DNA from: Chryseobacterium taichungense
GTDB lineage: Bacteria; Bacteroidota; Bacteroidia; Flavobacteriales; Weeksellaceae
Length of the DNA stretch: 64,000 bases
Reading direction: 5' to 3'
Assembly (NCBI RefSeq): GCF_900109935.1
Contig: NZ_FOBV01000007.1
Location: 186,001-250,000 of the forward strand
Shown here: piece by piece, positions 26,391-36,788 of the stretch
Layout: the number at the start of each line of letters is the position of its first letter
Position numbering within the stretch: the first letter of the stretch is position 1
Translations under genes and position numbers: made by a program
Notes under the pieces: model-generated
What the model was told of the DNA's origin: nothing
The model's database searches: none
The model's input: the letters and a program-made list of their open reading frames with translations, nothing else

Positions 26391-27935
26391 ATGGCAGAAT
26401 TGCAGAAAGATTTTTTATTTGTCCTTATTAAGTCATTGACGACTTCGGAAAAAAGGCAATTCAAGCTGTATGTAAACCGTCTTGGAATTAATGTTGATGC
26501 AAAATTTCTTCTTCTTTTTTCGGCAATCGATAAGATGAAAGAATATGATGAAAATACAATCATCAGCAAAAAAATTTCCACAAAACAACAGCTGTCAAAT
26601 TTAAAAGCGCACCTTTATAAGCAAATTTTAGTGAGCTTACGTATGAATCCGAGTCACCAGAATTACCGGATCCAATTGCGTGAACAGCTTGACTTTGCAA
26701 ATATTCTGTATCAGAAAGGTCTTTATAAGCAGGCTTTGAAAATTTTAGACAAAACGAAACAGTCGGCATTGGAACTTGATGAGAAAACAATTGCTTCGGA
26801 AGTGATTGATTTGGAGAAAGTAATTGAGTCACAGTTTATTACAAGAAGTATTGAAGGGCGGGCAGATGAACTCATCAGGCAGTCAACTGAAATCAGCAAG
26901 CAGAATCACTATGCCACAGAATTATCCAATCTTTCGCTGAAACTCTACAGTGAAATGCTGACACACGGCTATGTAAAAACTGATGAAGAGCGTGCTGAAG
27001 TCATGGAAATCTTTACTTCACAAATTCAAAAAATAACTTTTGAAAAACTGAATTTTACAGAGAAACTGTGGTATTTTAAAGCACATGTCTGGAAAAACCA
27101 ATTGCTCCAGGAATATAAATATACATTGAAATATGCCTTTCAGTGGGTAGATTTATTTCACAAAAATCCCGAGATGATCATGAGTCATCCTGTTTGGTAT
27201 ATAAAAGGAAATACGTACCTCCTGAAAATCCTTTTTCTTTATGGGAATATTGATATTTTAGAAAATAGTTTTAACACATTTAATAAGGTCGTACATTCTT
27301 CAAGTTTTACTCAAAATGAAAACTTACAATCTCTTATTTTTCTGACACATTATAATACGTTGATGAATATTCACTTTGTTAAAGGTGAATTCTTTTCAGG
27401 CTCAAAACTGATTCCGGAAATTGAATTGAAAATGGAAAGGCTTCGCGACAAAATCGATGAGCATCATTTTATGATTTTGTATCTTAAAATGGCAGCTATG
27501 TTTTTCGGAAGTAAGAAATTTAAAGAATCAATAAAATATGCTTTAAAAATAACGGAATCTAAAGGAAATGTTCAGGAAGATCTGCTGTTTCATACACGGA
27601 TTTTGATTTTAATGGCTAAGTATGAGTCAGGAAATGATGAAGATTATGATGAGTTTATCAAAGCAACTCTTAAATTCGCGAGAAAAATGAAAAAGCCGGA
27701 TGAATTTCATTTTGAAAGCGTGAATTTTTTTAAAAATCTGAATAATTTAACGCCTCACAATCAGTTGGAATCTTTTAAAGAATTTGATAAAAAGCTGGAT
27801 GTTTTTGAAGGAAATGAATATTACAGAAGGTCTTTATTATACATCGATATTCATGGCTGGGTAAAATCTAAAGTAAGAAATGTTGACGTTATCGAAATTA
27901 TTAAAGAGAAAGTGAGATATAAAAGAGATCATTAA
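26391..27935 (+). CDS. Conserved helical-repeat protein of unknown function
   Basis: This 514-residue soluble protein has no signal peptide or membrane segment. It is almost entirely alpha-helical with TPR-like spacing (for example ILYQKGLYKQALKILDKTKQSALELDE near residues 104-130, and FFGSKKFKESIKYALKITESKG near 370). The N-terminal MAELQKDFLFVLIKSLTTSEKRQFKLYV looks like a distinct small domain. I do not recognise a named family. Its transcription diverges from leuA and it stands alone before thrS. Confidence 0.75.
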   Translation: MAELQKDFLFVLIKSLTTSEKRQFKLYVNRLGINVDAKFLLLFSAIDKMKEYDENTIISKKISTKQQLSNLKAHLYKQILVSLRMNPSHQNYRIQLREQLDFANILYQKGLYKQALKILDKTKQSALELDEKTIASEVIDLEKVIESQFITRSIEGRADELIRQSTEISKQNHYATELSNLSLKLYSEMLTHGYVKTDEERAEVMEIFTSQIQKITFEKLNFTEKLWYFKAHVWKNQLLQEYKYTLKYAFQWVDLFHKNPEMIMSHPVWYIKGNTYLLKILFLYGNIDILENSFNTFNKVVHSSSFTQNENLQSLIFLTHYNTLMNIHFVKGEFFSGSKLIPEIELKMERLRDKIDEHHFMILYLKMAAMFFGSKKFKESIKYALKITESKGNVQEDLLFHTRILILMAKYESGNDEDYDEFIKATLKFARKMKKPDEFHFESVNFFKNLNNLTPHNQLESFKEFDKKLDVFEGNEYYRRSLLYIDIHGWVKSKVRNVDVIEIIKEKVRYKRDH

Positions 27936-28064
27936 AATAATTCTAACATATTCATAATTAAAAGGTTGATATTATTTCAATCTTTAAAAACGGTTTTATT
28001 TGCTTTTTAGTATTAAATCTTCCGCCAAATAGATACATCTGTAGCATTTTAAATAAAAATTCCG

Positions 28065-28072
28065 TATTTTTG
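28065..28072 (+). promoter_or_regulatory. -7 promoter element of the thrS-infC-rpmI-rplT operon
   Basis: TATTTTTG fits TAnnTTTG and lies 24 bases before the thrS start. The -33 region shows only T-rich sequence. Confidence 0.45.
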
Positions 28073-28096
28073 CATCTTAAAATTTCTTAGTAAACA

Positions 28097-30016
28097 ATGA
28101 TAAAAATTACACTTCCAGACAATAGTGTCAAAGAATTCGAGGCGGGAGTTACTCCGCTAGATGTGGCAAAATCTATAAGCGAGGGATTGGCTAGAAACAC
28201 CATTTCCGCAATTGTTAATGACAAACAAGTAGAAACAACCACACCTATTACCACGGATTCTACGGTACAACTATTGACATGGAATGATGATCTTGGAAAG
28301 AAAGCATTTTGGCATTCTTCTGCCCACCTTCTGGCGCAGGCAATCCTTGAATTTTATCCTAATGCTAAGTTAACGATCGGTCCTGCTATCGAAAGCGGTT
28401 TCTATTATGATGTAGATTTCGGTGACGAAAGTTTATCTGAAAAAGACTTCGAGAAAATTGAAAAGAAAGTATTGGAAAATGCTAAAAAAGGTTCAACTTT
28501 TTCATTGTACCCTGTTTCTAAAGAAGAAGCATTAAAAGTCTACGCAGATAATCCTTATAAAGTAGAACTGATCTCTAATCTGAATGATGGGGAAATCACT
28601 TTTGTAACCCACGATGATTTTACAGATCTTTGTCGTGGAGGACATATTCCGAATACAAGTATTGTAAAAGCTGTTAAGATTTTAAATGCAGCCGGAGCTT
28701 ACTGGAGAGGAAATGAAAAAAATCCTCAGCTGACAAGAGTATATGGTATTTCTTTTCCTAAACAGAAAGAATTAACAGAATATCTTGAAAGGCTTGAAGA
28801 AGCCAAAAGAAGAGATCACAGAAAATTAGGTAAAGAATTAGGAATCTTTGCTTTTTCTGAAAAAGTAGGTGCCGGGTTGCCGCTTTGGTTGCCAAAAGGA
28901 ACTGCCTTAAGAAGAAAACTGGAGAATTTCCTTTCTGCCGCTCAGAAAAAGGGAGGTTATGAATTCGTAATGTCGCCACATATCGGGGCAAAAGAATTGT
29001 ATGTAACTTCCGGTCACTGGGATAAATATGGAGCAGACAGCTTCCAGCCGATCAAAACTCCGAATGAAGGAGAAGAATTCATGCTGAAGCCGATGAACTG
29101 TCCTCACCACTGTGAAATTTATAAAACTTCGCAATGGAGCTACAGAGACTTACCGAAAAGATACGCAGAATTCGGAACAGTTTACCGATATGAGCAATCA
29201 GGAGAGCTTCACGGTTTGACAAGAGTTCGTGGATTTACTCAGGATGATGCACACTTATTCTGTACTCCGGATCAGCTTTTGGGTGAGTTTGAAAAAGTTA
29301 TTGATCTTGTACTTTATGTTTTCAGATCATTAGGTTTTGAAGATTTTGTGACTCAGGTTTCATTAAGAGATCCTGAAAACAGAGAAAAATATATAGGCTC
29401 CGACGAAAACTGGGAAAAAGCCGAAAATGCAATCATCACAGCGGCGAAAAACAAAGGTTTGAAAACGGTTGTTGAATACGGTGAAGCAGCATTCTACGGT
29501 CCTAAGCTTGATTTCATGGTAAAGGATGCTTTAGGCAGAAAATGGCAGCTTGGAACGATCCAGGTTGATTATAACTTGCCGGAAAGATTTGATCTTCACT
29601 ATATCGGAAATGATAATGAGAAGCACAGACCGGTAATGATTCACAGAGCGCCGTTTGGCTCTATGGAGCGCTTTATTGCGATCCTTCTGGAGAATACTGC
29701 CGGAGACTTCCCGTTGTGGCTAAGCCCGGATCAGTTTATTATCCTGCCCATCAGTGAAAAATATGCAGATTATGCTAAAAAAGTTTCAGAATTTTTAGAA
29801 AATCACGATATTAGCGGTCAGATTGATAACAGAAACGAAAAGACGGGTAAAAAGATCCGTGATGCAGAATTAAACAAAATTCCATTCATGCTGGTTGTAG
29901 GTGAAAATGAAGAGAAGGATGGCACAATTTCTGTACGTAGACGGGGTGAAGGCGATTTAGGAGCTATGAATCTTGAGGATTTCGTTTCTTATTTCAAAAA
30001 AGAATCTGCGATATAA
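28097..30016 (+). CDS. thrS: Threonyl-tRNA synthetase
   Basis: This 639-residue class II synthetase charges tRNA-Thr. An N-terminal TGS domain (1-60) is followed by the editing domain with [10 protein letters not shown] (about 73) and CRGGH (about 182). The catalytic core has the zinc motif [12 protein letters not shown] (about 333), motif 2 ([24 protein letters not shown]) and motif 3 ([20 protein letters not shown]), and an anticodon-binding domain ends the protein. The length is standard. It is the first gene of the classic thrS-infC-rpmI-rplT cluster. Confidence 0.98.
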   Translation: MIKITLPDNSVKEFEAGVTPLDVAKSISEGLARNTISAIVNDKQVETTTPITTDSTVQLLTWNDDLGKKAFWHSSAHLLAQAILEFYPNAKLTIGPAIESGFYYDVDFGDESLSEKDFEKIEKKVLENAKKGSTFSLYPVSKEEALKVYADNPYKVELISNLNDGEITFVTHDDFTDLCRGGHIPNTSIVKAVKILNAAGAYWRGNEKNPQLTRVYGISFPKQKELTEYLERLEEAKRRDHRKLGKELGIFAFSEKVGAGLPLWLPKGTALRRKLENFLSAAQKKGGYEFVMSPHIGAKELYVTSGHWDKYGADSFQPIKTPNEGEEFMLKPMNCPHHCEIYKTSQWSYRDLPKRYAEFGTVYRYEQSGELHGLTRVRGFTQDDAHLFCTPDQLLGEFEKVIDLVLYVFRSLGFEDFVTQVSLRDPENREKYIGSDENWEKAENAIITAAKNKGLKTVVEYGEAAFYGPKLDFMVKDALGRKWQLGTIQVDYNLPERFDLHYIGNDNEKHRPVMIHRAPFGSMERFIAILLENTAGDFPLWLSPDQFIILPISEKYADYAKKVSEFLENHDISGQIDNRNEKTGKKIRDAELNKIPFMLVVGENEEKDGTISVRRRGEGDLGAMNLEDFVSYFKKESAI

Positions 30017-30107
30017 AAATCAACGATTCAAAATTCAGTATTGAAATAGTATATAAATTAATACTGGATATAATTAAATTAGAGTTAACCAATAAAATTA
30101 TAATACA

Positions 30108-30668
30108 ATAGCACAAAGATTTAACAACAGGGGCCCACAGAGACGTCCGGTACAGGAGGACGCTCACTTGATCAACGATAAAATTCGTGTGAGAGAGCTT
30201 CGTTTAGTGGGCGATAACGTAGAGCCGGGAGTATATCCTACAGAAAAAGCAAGACAGATTGCTCAGGAGCAGGAGCTTGATCTGGTAGTAATTTCCGATA
30301 AGGCTGAACCGTTTATTGCTAGAGTTTTGGACTATAAAAAGTTCTTATACGAGCAAAAGAAAAAACAGAAGGAACTTAAAGCCAAGCAGGTAAAAGTGGT
30401 CGTAAAAGAAATCCGTTTCGGACCTCAGACCGACGAACACGATTACGAATTTAAGAAGAAGCATGCTGAAAAATTCCTTGAGGAAGGTTCAAAATTAAAG
30501 ACCTACGTATTTTTTAAAGGACGTTCGATTATCTTTAAGGACCAGGGAGAAATCCTTCTTTTAAAACTTGCCCAGGAGCTGGAGCATGTTGGAAAAGTAG
30601 ATCAGCTTCCCAAACTTGAAGGAAAGAGAATGATTATGATGATGAGTCCTAAAAAACCGGCTAAATAA
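30108..30668 (+). CDS. infC: Translation initiation factor IF-3, probable AUA start
   Basis: IF-3 binds the 30S subunit and checks start-codon pairing. The core from [17 protein letters not shown] to GKRMIMM is clear. Reading only from the TTG at 30168 gives 166 residues, but the same frame continues upstream and encodes [19 protein letters not shown] directly before LINDKIRV; similar basic N-terminal tails occur in other flavobacterial IF-3 proteins. The frame is closed by TAA at 30093, and no ATG, GTG or TTG lies between. ATA at 30108 is the likely start, giving 186 residues. infC of E. coli starts with AUU, which lets IF-3 repress its own synthesis; the same logic would apply here. The start is an inference, the gene identity is not. 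Confidence 0.9.
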   Translation: MAQRFNNRGPQRRPVQEDAHLINDKIRVRELRLVGDNVEPGVYPTEKARQIAQEQELDLVVISDKAEPFIARVLDYKKFLYEQKKKQKELKAKQVKVVVKEIRFGPQTDEHDYEFKKKHAEKFLEEGSKLKTYVFFKGRSIIFKDQGEILLLKLAQELEHVGKVDQLPKLEGKRMIMMMSPKKPAK

Positions 30669-31045
30669 TCTATAATGTATGATCATCGGTTTTAAAGCTT
30701 TAGGCTTACTGATGATTTAAGATAACAAAAGGAGATTTTCTATGAAAGTCTCTTTTTGTATTATTATTTTTAGTAATTTTGCAGACGCGATTATTTGCGT
30801 GAGGGATAGTAATGAAAAGCCCACAGCAAGCGAAGGAAATAGCGCTGAGCGAGGACTTGTAATGAATAGCCCGACCCGAGTGAGTGAGTGGGGCGAAGCG
30901 GAACGAACGAGCGAGGGACACGCCCAGAGTAATGTAACAATTTCAAAAGTATAACAGTGTAACAACTATTTGTCATTGCTATATGGTGAACGAATACATT
31001 ACTTATTGAAAAAGAATTGATAACAAAACAATAAAAAGCAAAACA
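30669..31045. other. infC-rpmI intergenic region holding a repeat element
   Basis: The 377 bases between infC and rpmI contain the element at 30783-30935 and AT-rich flanks. Frames of 60-82 codons on both strands run through the element but look like by-products of its composition; no gene is supported. Confidence 0.6.
30783..30935. repeat. GC-richer modular repeat within the infC-rpmI gap
   Basis: Three related modules follow one another: GTGAGGGATAGTAATGAAAAGCCC near 30799, GCGAGGACTTGTAATGAATAGCCC near 30850, and GCGAGGGACACGCCCAGAGTAATG near 30911. Between them lie GCAAGCGAAGG and GAGTGAGTGAGTGGGG. The composition differs sharply from the flanks. I recall similar elements between genes in other Bacteroidota genomes, but this was not checked. 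Confidence 0.6.
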
Positions 31046-31243
31046 ATGCCAAAATTAAAAACGAAATCAGGTGCTAAGAAACGTTTTGCTCTTACCGGTT
31101 CTGGTAAGATCAAAAGAAAAAATGCTTTCAAAAGCCACATCTTAACAAAGAAAGAAACTAAGCAGAAGAGAAATCTTACGCAAACTTCTTACGTTGCTTC
31201 TGTGGACGAGAAAAGTGTTAAACGTCAATTAGCAATTAAGTAG
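31046..31243 (+). CDS. rpmI: 50S ribosomal protein L35
   Basis: This 65-residue basic protein has the L35 pattern [24 protein letters not shown] and a C-terminal part rich in K and R. It lies between infC and rplT as in most bacteria. Confidence 0.97.
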   Translation: MPKLKTKSGAKKRFALTGSGKIKRKNAFKSHILTKKETKQKRNLTQTSYVASVDEKSVKRQLAIK

Positions 31244-31365
31244 TTTTTATAAATCTATATTTCGGTTTATAAGAATTCAAAACAAATTCAACATTTTAAC
31301 CCTGAAATGGAGCAACTAAGAGTAATGAAATATTTACCGCACATTTCAAAAAAACAATTTAAATT

Positions 31366-31710
31366 ATGCCAAGATCAGTAAATGCCGTAGCTTCAAGAGC
31401 TCGCAGAAAGAAAATTTTTAAGCAAGCTAAAGGTTTTTTCGGTAGAAGAAAGAACGTTTGGACGGTAGCTAAAAACGCGGTAGAAAAAGCAATGCAATAT
31501 GCTTACCGTGGTAGAAAAGAGAAGAAAAGAAACTTCAGAGCACTTTGGATCACTCGTATCAATGCGGGAACCAGAGAGCACGGAATGTCTTACTCTCAAT
31601 TTATGGGAGCTCTTAAAAAGAACAACATTGAGCTTAACAGAAAAGTTTTAGCAGATTTAGCAATGAATCACCCTGAAGCTTTCAAAGCAGTTGTAGATCA
31701 AGTAAAATAA
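31366..31710 (+). CDS. rplT: 50S ribosomal protein L20
   Basis: This 114-residue L20 starts [20 protein letters not shown] and contains the helical globular domain with [25 protein letters not shown]20 is an early assembly protein of the large subunit and in many bacteria represses its own operon. I could not assign an L20-binding structure in the 122-base gap upstream. A terminator follows. Confidence 0.98.
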   Translation: MPRSVNAVASRARRKKIFKQAKGFFGRRKNVWTVAKNAVEKAMQYAYRGRKEKKRNFRALWITRINAGTREHGMSYSQFMGALKKNNIELNRKVLADLAMNHPEAFKAVVDQVK

Positions 31711-31733
31711 TGTAAAATTTTTGTTATCAATAT

Positions 31734-31766
31734 AAATCCCGGGTTTTTTGCCTGGGATTTTTTTAT
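31734..31766 (+). terminator. Terminator of the thrS-infC-rpmI-rplT operon
   Basis: The stem AAATCCCGGG (31734-31743) with CCTGGGATTT (31751-31760), containing one wobble pair, runs into a T tract. Confidence 0.85.
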
Positions 31767-31778
31767 TATATACATTTG
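31744..31778 (+). promoter_or_regulatory. Promoter of the M28 peptidase gene, overlapping the upstream terminator
   Basis: TTTTTTG (31744-31750), which is the loop of the preceding terminator, and TACATTTG (31771-31778) are 20 bases apart. They match the Bacteroidota promoter consensus well. Confidence 0.55.
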
Positions 31779-31812
31779 CTAATTATTAAATACGTAAAAA
31801 TTTTATTTAAAA

Positions 31813-32988
31813 GTGAAAAAACTAAGTACTCTTCTGCTTATTTCTTTAGCATCCTATGGCTTGCAGGCTCAAAGTTTTATTCAGGCTTATAAAAACCGGG
31901 CCGATCAGGTTTCCCAAACCAATATTACCACCCTTCTCCAGGAATTTGAAAATCTCGGCGTGAAAACCACCGGATCAGCGGCCAATACAAATGCCTTGAA
32001 CTGGCTGAAAGCTAAATATCAGTCTTATGGGTATTCTGCTAATCAGATTACGGAAGATGCTTTTACATTTGGAGGAAATGTAAATTCAAAAAATTTAATT
32101 ATAACGAAGACAGGAACGCTTTATCCTAATATTTATGTTATTATATGCGGTCATTACGATACGATTACAGGTCCCGGTGTGAGTGACAATGGCAGTGGAA
32201 CTTCAATCATTCTCGAAGCAGCAAGAATTCTGAAAGATATTCCAACTGAGTATTCAATCAAATTTATTCATTTTTCCGGTGAAGAGCAGGGATTGCAAGG
32301 TAGTGGCCATTACGCCGACAATGTAGTTTTCCAAAATGGCGTGCGACAACTTAATGTTCGGTTAGTCTTTAATATCGACCAGGTAGGTGGACAACTTGGT
32401 AATATTAATGACGCTATAAAATGCGAGAGTGATCAATCCGGACAAACGGGCAATAATGCACAGTCGCTTGCTTTCACTCAACAATTGGCTAACTGTACGG
32501 AATTATATTCTCCGTTGCAAACTGTCATGTCTAATGCATATTCTTCTGATTATATGCCTTTTGAAGCAAATGGTGATATCATTACAGGATTTTATGAAAA
32601 TGAAAGAAGTTACAATGAACATACCATAAATGATACTTTTGCCAATGTAGATCCAGTATATGTATTTAACGTAGGAAAGGCTGCTGTTGGAGCATTGCAA
32701 CATTTTGCCACGGCAACGACTGCTCAGCTTGGTACTAAAGATGTAAGTTTAAATTCTTTAGAATCAGTCAAAATCTATCCTAATCCTTCCCGGGATTTTA
32801 TCAATATTGAAGTGCCGAAAGATATTAAAGATTTTCATGTAGAAATCACAGATATGAACGGCCGTTTAATTAGCAATACGCAAAATGAGACAAAGATCAA
32901 CGTTGCAGCACTGGCTAACGGTGCTTATTTGTGTAATATAAAAACAAATAATCAAACTGCGGTAAGAAAAATTGTTATTGGAAAATAA
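31813..32988 (+). CDS. Secreted M28-family zinc aminopeptidase with T9SS sorting domain
   Basis: This 391-residue secreted peptidase has a GTG start and a signal peptide (MKKLSTLLLISLASYGLQAQS). The catalytic domain shows the M28 zinc ligands in GHYDT (about residue 113), SDNGSGTS (about 124), SGEEQGLQGS (about 156) and FNIDQVG (about 188), and a late His in NEHTINDTF. A C-terminal sorting domain (SVKIYPNPSRDFINIEV, from about 318) marks type IX export. It probably trims peptides outside the cell. It is monocistronic, with a promoter built over the rplT terminator. Confidence 0.92.
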   Translation: MKKLSTLLLISLASYGLQAQSFIQAYKNRADQVSQTNITTLLQEFENLGVKTTGSAANTNALNWLKAKYQSYGYSANQITEDAFTFGGNVNSKNLIITKTGTLYPNIYVIICGHYDTITGPGVSDNGSGTSIILEAARILKDIPTEYSIKFIHFSGEEQGLQGSGHYADNVVFQNGVRQLNVRLVFNIDQVGGQLGNINDAIKCESDQSGQTGNNAQSLAFTQQLANCTELYSPLQTVMSNAYSSDYMPFEANGDIITGFYENERSYNEHTINDTFANVDPVYVFNVGKAAVGALQHFATATTAQLGTKDVSLNSLESVKIYPNPSRDFINIEVPKDIKDFHVEITDMNGRLISNTQNETKINVAALANGAYLCNIKTNNQTAVRKIVIGK

Positions 32989-33007
32989 TTAGTTTTCGTA
33001 GATATGG

Positions 33008-33041
33008 GGTTTCGGCGGGCAAAGCCCGCCGAAACCTTTTT
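33008..33041 (+). terminator. Terminator of the M28 peptidase gene
   Basis: A perfect 13-bp GC-rich stem GGTTTCGGCGGGC / GCCCGCCGAAACC with loop AAA is followed by T residues on the plus strand. It also lies just beyond the end of the his operon on the other strand, where no T run follows. Confidence 0.85.
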
Positions 33042-33055
33042 AAGCCATTATCATT

Positions 33056-33646
33056 TTATTTGCTACGTTCAATAAGAATTTGTTCGATATCACGTAAGCT
33101 CAAATTTTTATATTTTAGCAAAATCAAAAAGTGATATAGAAGATCGGCTGCTTCATTTTTGAAAAGATTATCATCGTTATCTTTGGCTTCAATAACCAGC
33201 TCTACAGCTTCCTCTCCTACTTTTTGGGCGATTTTATTTATTCCTTTCCGGAACAGTGAATAAGTATATGAATTTTCTGCTTTTTCATTAATTCGCCGGT
33301 TGATATTGTCTTCCAGTTCAAATATAAATCCTTTGGAATCTTTATCACCAAAACAACTGAAACTTCCTGTATGACAAACGGTGTTTTTAGGCAAAGCTTT
33401 AATTAATATCGTGTCCTGATCGCAATCTGTAGTTATACTTTCTACGGTAAGGAAATTTCCCGACTCCTCACCTTTTGTCCATAACCTGTTTTTTGAACGG
33501 CTGAAAAATGTGACTATTCCTTCTTTTTCGGTTTTTTCAAGAGCTTCTTCATTCATGTAACCTAACATTAAAACCTGCAATGTCCTGCTATCCTGTATAA
33601 TGACAGGGACTAAACCGTTTTCATTTTTATTAAAATTAATTTTCAT
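33056..33646 (-). CDS. hisIE: Bifunctional phosphoribosyl-AMP cyclohydrolase / phosphoribosyl-ATP pyrophosphatase
   Basis: This 196-residue fusion covers steps 2 and 3 of histidine synthesis. The N-terminal HisI domain shows [29 protein letters not shown] and the metal-binding Cys/Asp stretch DCDQDTILI and CHTGSFSCF. The C-terminal HisE domain has [17 protein letters not shown] and [15 protein letters not shown]. It is the last gene of the his operon; its start overlaps the hisF stop by 4 bases. Confidence 0.96.
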   Translation of the reverse strand: MKINFNKNENGLVPVIIQDSRTLQVLMLGYMNEEALEKTEKEGIVTFFSRSKNRLWTKGEESGNFLTVESITTDCDQDTILIKALPKNTVCHTGSFSCFGDKDSKGFIFELEDNINRRINEKAENSYTYSLFRKGINKIAQKVGEEAVELVIEAKDNDDNLFKNEAADLLYHFLILLKYKNLSLRDIEQILIERSK

Positions 33647-34395
33647 CGTATGGTTAAATTTTTAGATTTTAATTCACTTTTCAAATCCTGAATTTTTATT
33701 TCATTGAAATGGAAAACGGTTGCTGCCAGAGCCCCGGTAGCTTTGGTTTGTTTAAAAACCATTTCAAAATCTGCAATTTTTCCAGCTCCTCCGGAAGCGA
33801 TTACAGGAATATTTACATTTTCTGAAATCAACTTCGTCATTCTAAGATCGAAACTGCTTTTAGTTCCGTCACCGTCCATTGAAGTCAGTAAAATTTCTCC
33901 TGCGCCTAAATCTTCAGCTATCTTTGCCCATTCTAAAGTTTTTATCCCGGTATTTTCTCTCCCTCCTTTAATATGAACAAAGTCACCCGTGTCTGCAAAT
34001 TTTGTGTCAATAGCCACTACAACACACTGACTTCCAAATTCTTTAGAAAGATCATCAATAAGCTGTGGACTTTTAACTGCCGAAGAATTTATACTTATTT
34101 TATCGGCTCCGGCTTCGAGTAATATTCTCACATCTTCAATGCTTGCAATTCCACCGCCGACAGTAAAAGGAACGCTGAGTTCTGTGGCAATATTCTTTAC
34201 AAGTTCAACGAATGTCTTGCGTTTTTCCAACGTTGCCGTAATATCAAGAAATACCAGTTCATCGGCACCTTCCTGTTCGTATTTTTTTGCAAGTTCAACA
34301 GGATTGCCTGCATTTATGAGTCCTTTAAAATTAATTCCTTTTACGGTCGTCCCATCTTTGATATCCAAACAGGGAATTATTCTTTTTTTAAGCAT
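33643..34395 (-). CDS. hisF: Imidazole glycerol phosphate synthase subunit HisF (cyclase)
   Basis: This 250-residue TIM-barrel cyclase joins ammonia from HisH to PRFAR. It starts [20 protein letters not shown], with the catalytic Asp in LDIKDG, and the second phosphate-binding motif is in [13 protein letters not shown]. The second catalytic Asp is in [10 protein letters not shown]. It overlaps hisA by 8 bases and hisIE by 4. Confidence 0.97.
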   Translation of the reverse strand: MLKKRIIPCLDIKDGTTVKGINFKGLINAGNPVELAKKYEQEGADELVFLDITATLEKRKTFVELVKNIATELSVPFTVGGGIASIEDVRILLEAGADKISINSSAVKSPQLIDDLSKEFGSQCVVVAIDTKFADTGDFVHIKGGRENTGIKTLEWAKIAEDLGAGEILLTSMDGDGTKSSFDLRMTKLISENVNIPVIASGGAGKIADFEMVFKQTKATGALAATVFHFNEIKIQDLKSELKSKNLTIR

Positions 34396-35107
34396 TTTGA
34401 ATAAAATTTTGTAGTTGATTTAAACTGATTCTGCCTTCATAAATTGCCTTTCCGATAATGGTTCCGGAACATCCTATTTCTTTCATTTTATAAACATCTT
34501 CCAGACAAGATATGCCTCCGCTTGCGGTAAGCTGTACAGCAGTTTGATTTAAAATATCCTGATAAAGTTCTGTGGAAGGCCCTTCCAGCATTCCGTCTTT
34601 TGAAATATCAGTACAGATCACATTTTTTATTCCTTTTTTCTGATATTCAAGAATAAATTCTATAATATTAAGTTCACTTTCTTCGAGCCAGCCTGAAGTT
34701 TTTATTTTCCGCTGAAAACAGTCAGCACCAAGAATAATTTTTTCTCCGTATCGATCAATCAAGCTGGAACAAAATTCAGGATCCTGAACCGAAATGCTTC
34801 CAATGGTAATTTGTTTCGCTCCCGAATTAAATGCAATTTCAATATCTTCTAAAGTTTTTAAACCACCACCGAAATCTATTTCCAAAGATGTCTCTTTCGC
34901 TATGGTTTCTAAAACTTTTTGGTTGACAATATGTTTTGATTTTGCACCGTCAAGATCTACTAAGTGAAGATATTTTATCCCAAAGTTTTCAAATTCTTTG
35001 GCAATTTCAAGAGGATTTTCATTATATATCTTTTTTGTCCCGTAGTCGCCTTTCGACAGTCGGACACATTTTCCGTCGATAATATCAATGGCGGGAATGA
35101 TTTTCAT
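34388..35107 (-). CDS. hisA: ProFAR isomerase (phosphoribosylformimino-AICAR-P isomerase)
   Basis: This 239-residue TIM barrel is paralogous to HisF. The start [20 protein letters not shown] and the motifs [23 protein letters not shown] and [14 protein letters not shown] fit HisA, with catalytic Asp residues in AIDI and TDISKDG. It follows hisH after 2 bases. Confidence 0.97.
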   Translation of the reverse strand: MKIIPAIDIIDGKCVRLSKGDYGTKKIYNENPLEIAKEFENFGIKYLHLVDLDGAKSKHIVNQKVLETIAKETSLEIDFGGGLKTLEDIEIAFNSGAKQITIGSISVQDPEFCSSLIDRYGEKIILGADCFQRKIKTSGWLEESELNIIEFILEYQKKGIKNVICTDISKDGMLEGPSTELYQDILNQTAVQLTASGGISCLEDVYKMKEIGCSGTIIGKAIYEGRISLNQLQNFIQNA

Positions 35108-35109
35108 AA

Positions 35110-35688
35110 TTAGAGGTTTAAGAAGTTTTTAAGTAGAATATTTCCTGTTTTTCCTGATTTTTCAGGGTGAAACTGTGTGGCAAAGAAGTTATTCTTTTGT
35201 AAAGTTGCACTAAAAGGTAAAATGTAATTGCAGACAGAAGTTGTATTCTGTGATAGCCCGCAATAAAAACTATGAACAAAATAAAAATCGTCTTCCGCCT
35301 TAATTCCTGAGAAAATATCTGACGTAAGATCGGAAAGCGTATTCCAGCCCATATGCGGAACAATATTTTCCGTAGGGAATTTTTTAACGCTTACATCAAA
35401 AATGCCCATTCCTTTTGTGTTTCCTTCTTGATTGTTTCTACACATCAGCTGCATTCCGAGGCAGATACCTAAAACTGGTTGCGTTAAAGTGGGAATTAAC
35501 TGATCTAACCCTTTCTCTTTTAGTATTTTCATTGTTGAAGAGGCTTCACCGACACCGGGAAAAATGACTTTGTCTGCTTGCTTTATGATTTCAGTATCAT
35601 CGGTAATAATAGATTCCGCATTTAATCTTGATAGTGCATTCTGTACAGAATTTACATTTCCGCCGTTATATTTTATTATGGCTATCAT
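35110..35688 (-). CDS. hisH: Imidazole glycerol phosphate synthase subunit HisH (glutaminase)
   Basis: This 192-residue class I glutamine amidotransferase supplies ammonia to HisF. It starts [15 protein letters not shown]. The nucleophile Cys is in [12 protein letters not shown] (about residue 76) and the His/Glu pair is in TQFHPEKSG near the C-terminus. It lies one base after hisB. Confidence 0.97.
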   Translation of the reverse strand: MIAIIKYNGGNVNSVQNALSRLNAESIITDDTEIIKQADKVIFPGVGEASSTMKILKEKGLDQLIPTLTQPVLGICLGMQLMCRNNQEGNTKGMGIFDVSVKKFPTENIVPHMGWNTLSDLTSDIFSGIKAEDDFYFVHSFYCGLSQNTTSVCNYILPFSATLQKNNFFATQFHPEKSGKTGNILLKNFLNL

Positions 35689-35689
35689 T

Positions 35690-36784
35690 TTATAAAGTTC
35701 CTTTGGTTGATGGGATATTAAAATTTTGATCCGTTTGGTTTACTGCCATTTTTATGGCTTTTGCAAATGCTTTAAAAATAGATTCAATCTTATGATGTTC
35801 ATTTTTACCTTCAGCTTTGATGTTGATATTACACTGAGCTGAATCGGTAAAAGATTTAAAGAAGTGAAAAAACATTTCCGTAGGGACATCCCCTATTTTT
35901 TCTCTTTTAAAATTGACGTCCCACACCAGCCAGGAACGCCCACCAAAATCAATGGCCACCTGTGCCAGACAGTCGTCCATCGGAAGAAGAAAACCATATC
36001 TTTCAATACCTTTTTTCCTGCCTAATGCTTTTGCAAAAGCTTCTCCTAAAACAATTCCTGTATCTTCAATCGTATGGTGTTCATCAAGATGTAAATCTCC
36101 TTTTGCATTAATTTTTAAGTCGATATTGCCATGTCTTGAAATCTGCTCAAGCATGTGATTGAAGAATTGAAGCCCGGTTTCGATGTTGGCCTGGCCGTTT
36201 CCGTCCAGATTGATTTCAATTTCGATCGCTGTTTCATTGGTTTTTCTTGCTACTGTTGCCTTTCTGGGAGTTTTTTTAAGATACAGGTAAATTTCACTCC
36301 AACTTTCTGTTGTCAGTTCGGCATCTACATTTTGAGTTTTATTGATATAAATAGCTTTTGAGCCCAAATTCTTTGCTAACTGAATATCCGTTATTCTGTC
36401 ACCGATCACAAATGAATTTTTAAGATCATAGTTTCCGTAGATGTATTTTCCCAATAATCCAGTTCTGGGTTTTCTAGTTGGAAGATTTTCATGTTCAAAG
36501 CTCCTGTCAATGAGAATATCGTTAAAAATAATCCCTTCGTTTTCAAATGACTTCAACATTTTTTCGTGAGGGTTAATAAAGCTTTCATAAGGAAAACTTG
36601 TTGTTCCTAATCCGTCCTGATTGGTAGTCATGACCAATTCATAATCAAACTCTTTAACGATTTTTGCGAGATTCTGAAAAACTCCCGGATAAAATTCTAA
36701 TTTATCAAGAGAATCAACCTGGAAATCTGTTGGCGGTTCAATGATTAATGTTCCGTCGCGGTCTATAAATAGTACTTTTTTCAT
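35690..36784 (-). CDS. hisB: Bifunctional histidinol-phosphatase / imidazoleglycerol-phosphate dehydratase
   Basis: This 364-residue fusion has an N-terminal HAD phosphatase domain (FIDRDGTL, with nucleophile Asp8 and Asp10) that removes phosphate from histidinol phosphate. The C-terminal dehydratase domain starts about residue 174, with metal-binding histidines in [11 protein letters not shown] and in [17 protein letters not shown]. The fused form is known from enterobacteria and Bacteroidota. It follows hisC by 4 bases. Confidence 0.96.
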   Translation of the reverse strand: MKKVLFIDRDGTLIIEPPTDFQVDSLDKLEFYPGVFQNLAKIVKEFDYELVMTTNQDGLGTTSFPYESFINPHEKMLKSFENEGIIFNDILIDRSFEHENLPTRKPRTGLLGKYIYGNYDLKNSFVIGDRITDIQLAKNLGSKAIYINKTQNVDAELTTESWSEIYLYLKKTPRKATVARKTNETAIEIEINLDGNGQANIETGLQFFNHMLEQISRHGNIDLKINAKGDLHLDEHHTIEDTGIVLGEAFAKALGRKKGIERYGFLLPMDDCLAQVAIDFGGRSWLVWDVNFKREKIGDVPTEMFFHFFKSFTDSAQCNINIKAEGKNEHHKIESIFKAFAKAIKMAVNQTDQNFNIPSTKGTL

Positions 36785-36788
36785 TTAA

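Noticed and set aside
27961..27985. Weak hairpin AAAGGTTGA / TCAATCTTT before thrS
   Set aside because: It has no T run on the plus strand and its loop and sequence are unremarkable; it is not a convincing terminator for the upstream gene.
30706..30976. Several 60-82 codon frames on both strands between infC and rpmI
   Set aside because: All run through the repeat element; they overlap one another and reflect its composition.
31244..31365. Possible L20-binding regulatory structure between rpmI and rplT
   Set aside because: No clear pseudoknot or 23S-like mimic could be recognised by eye.
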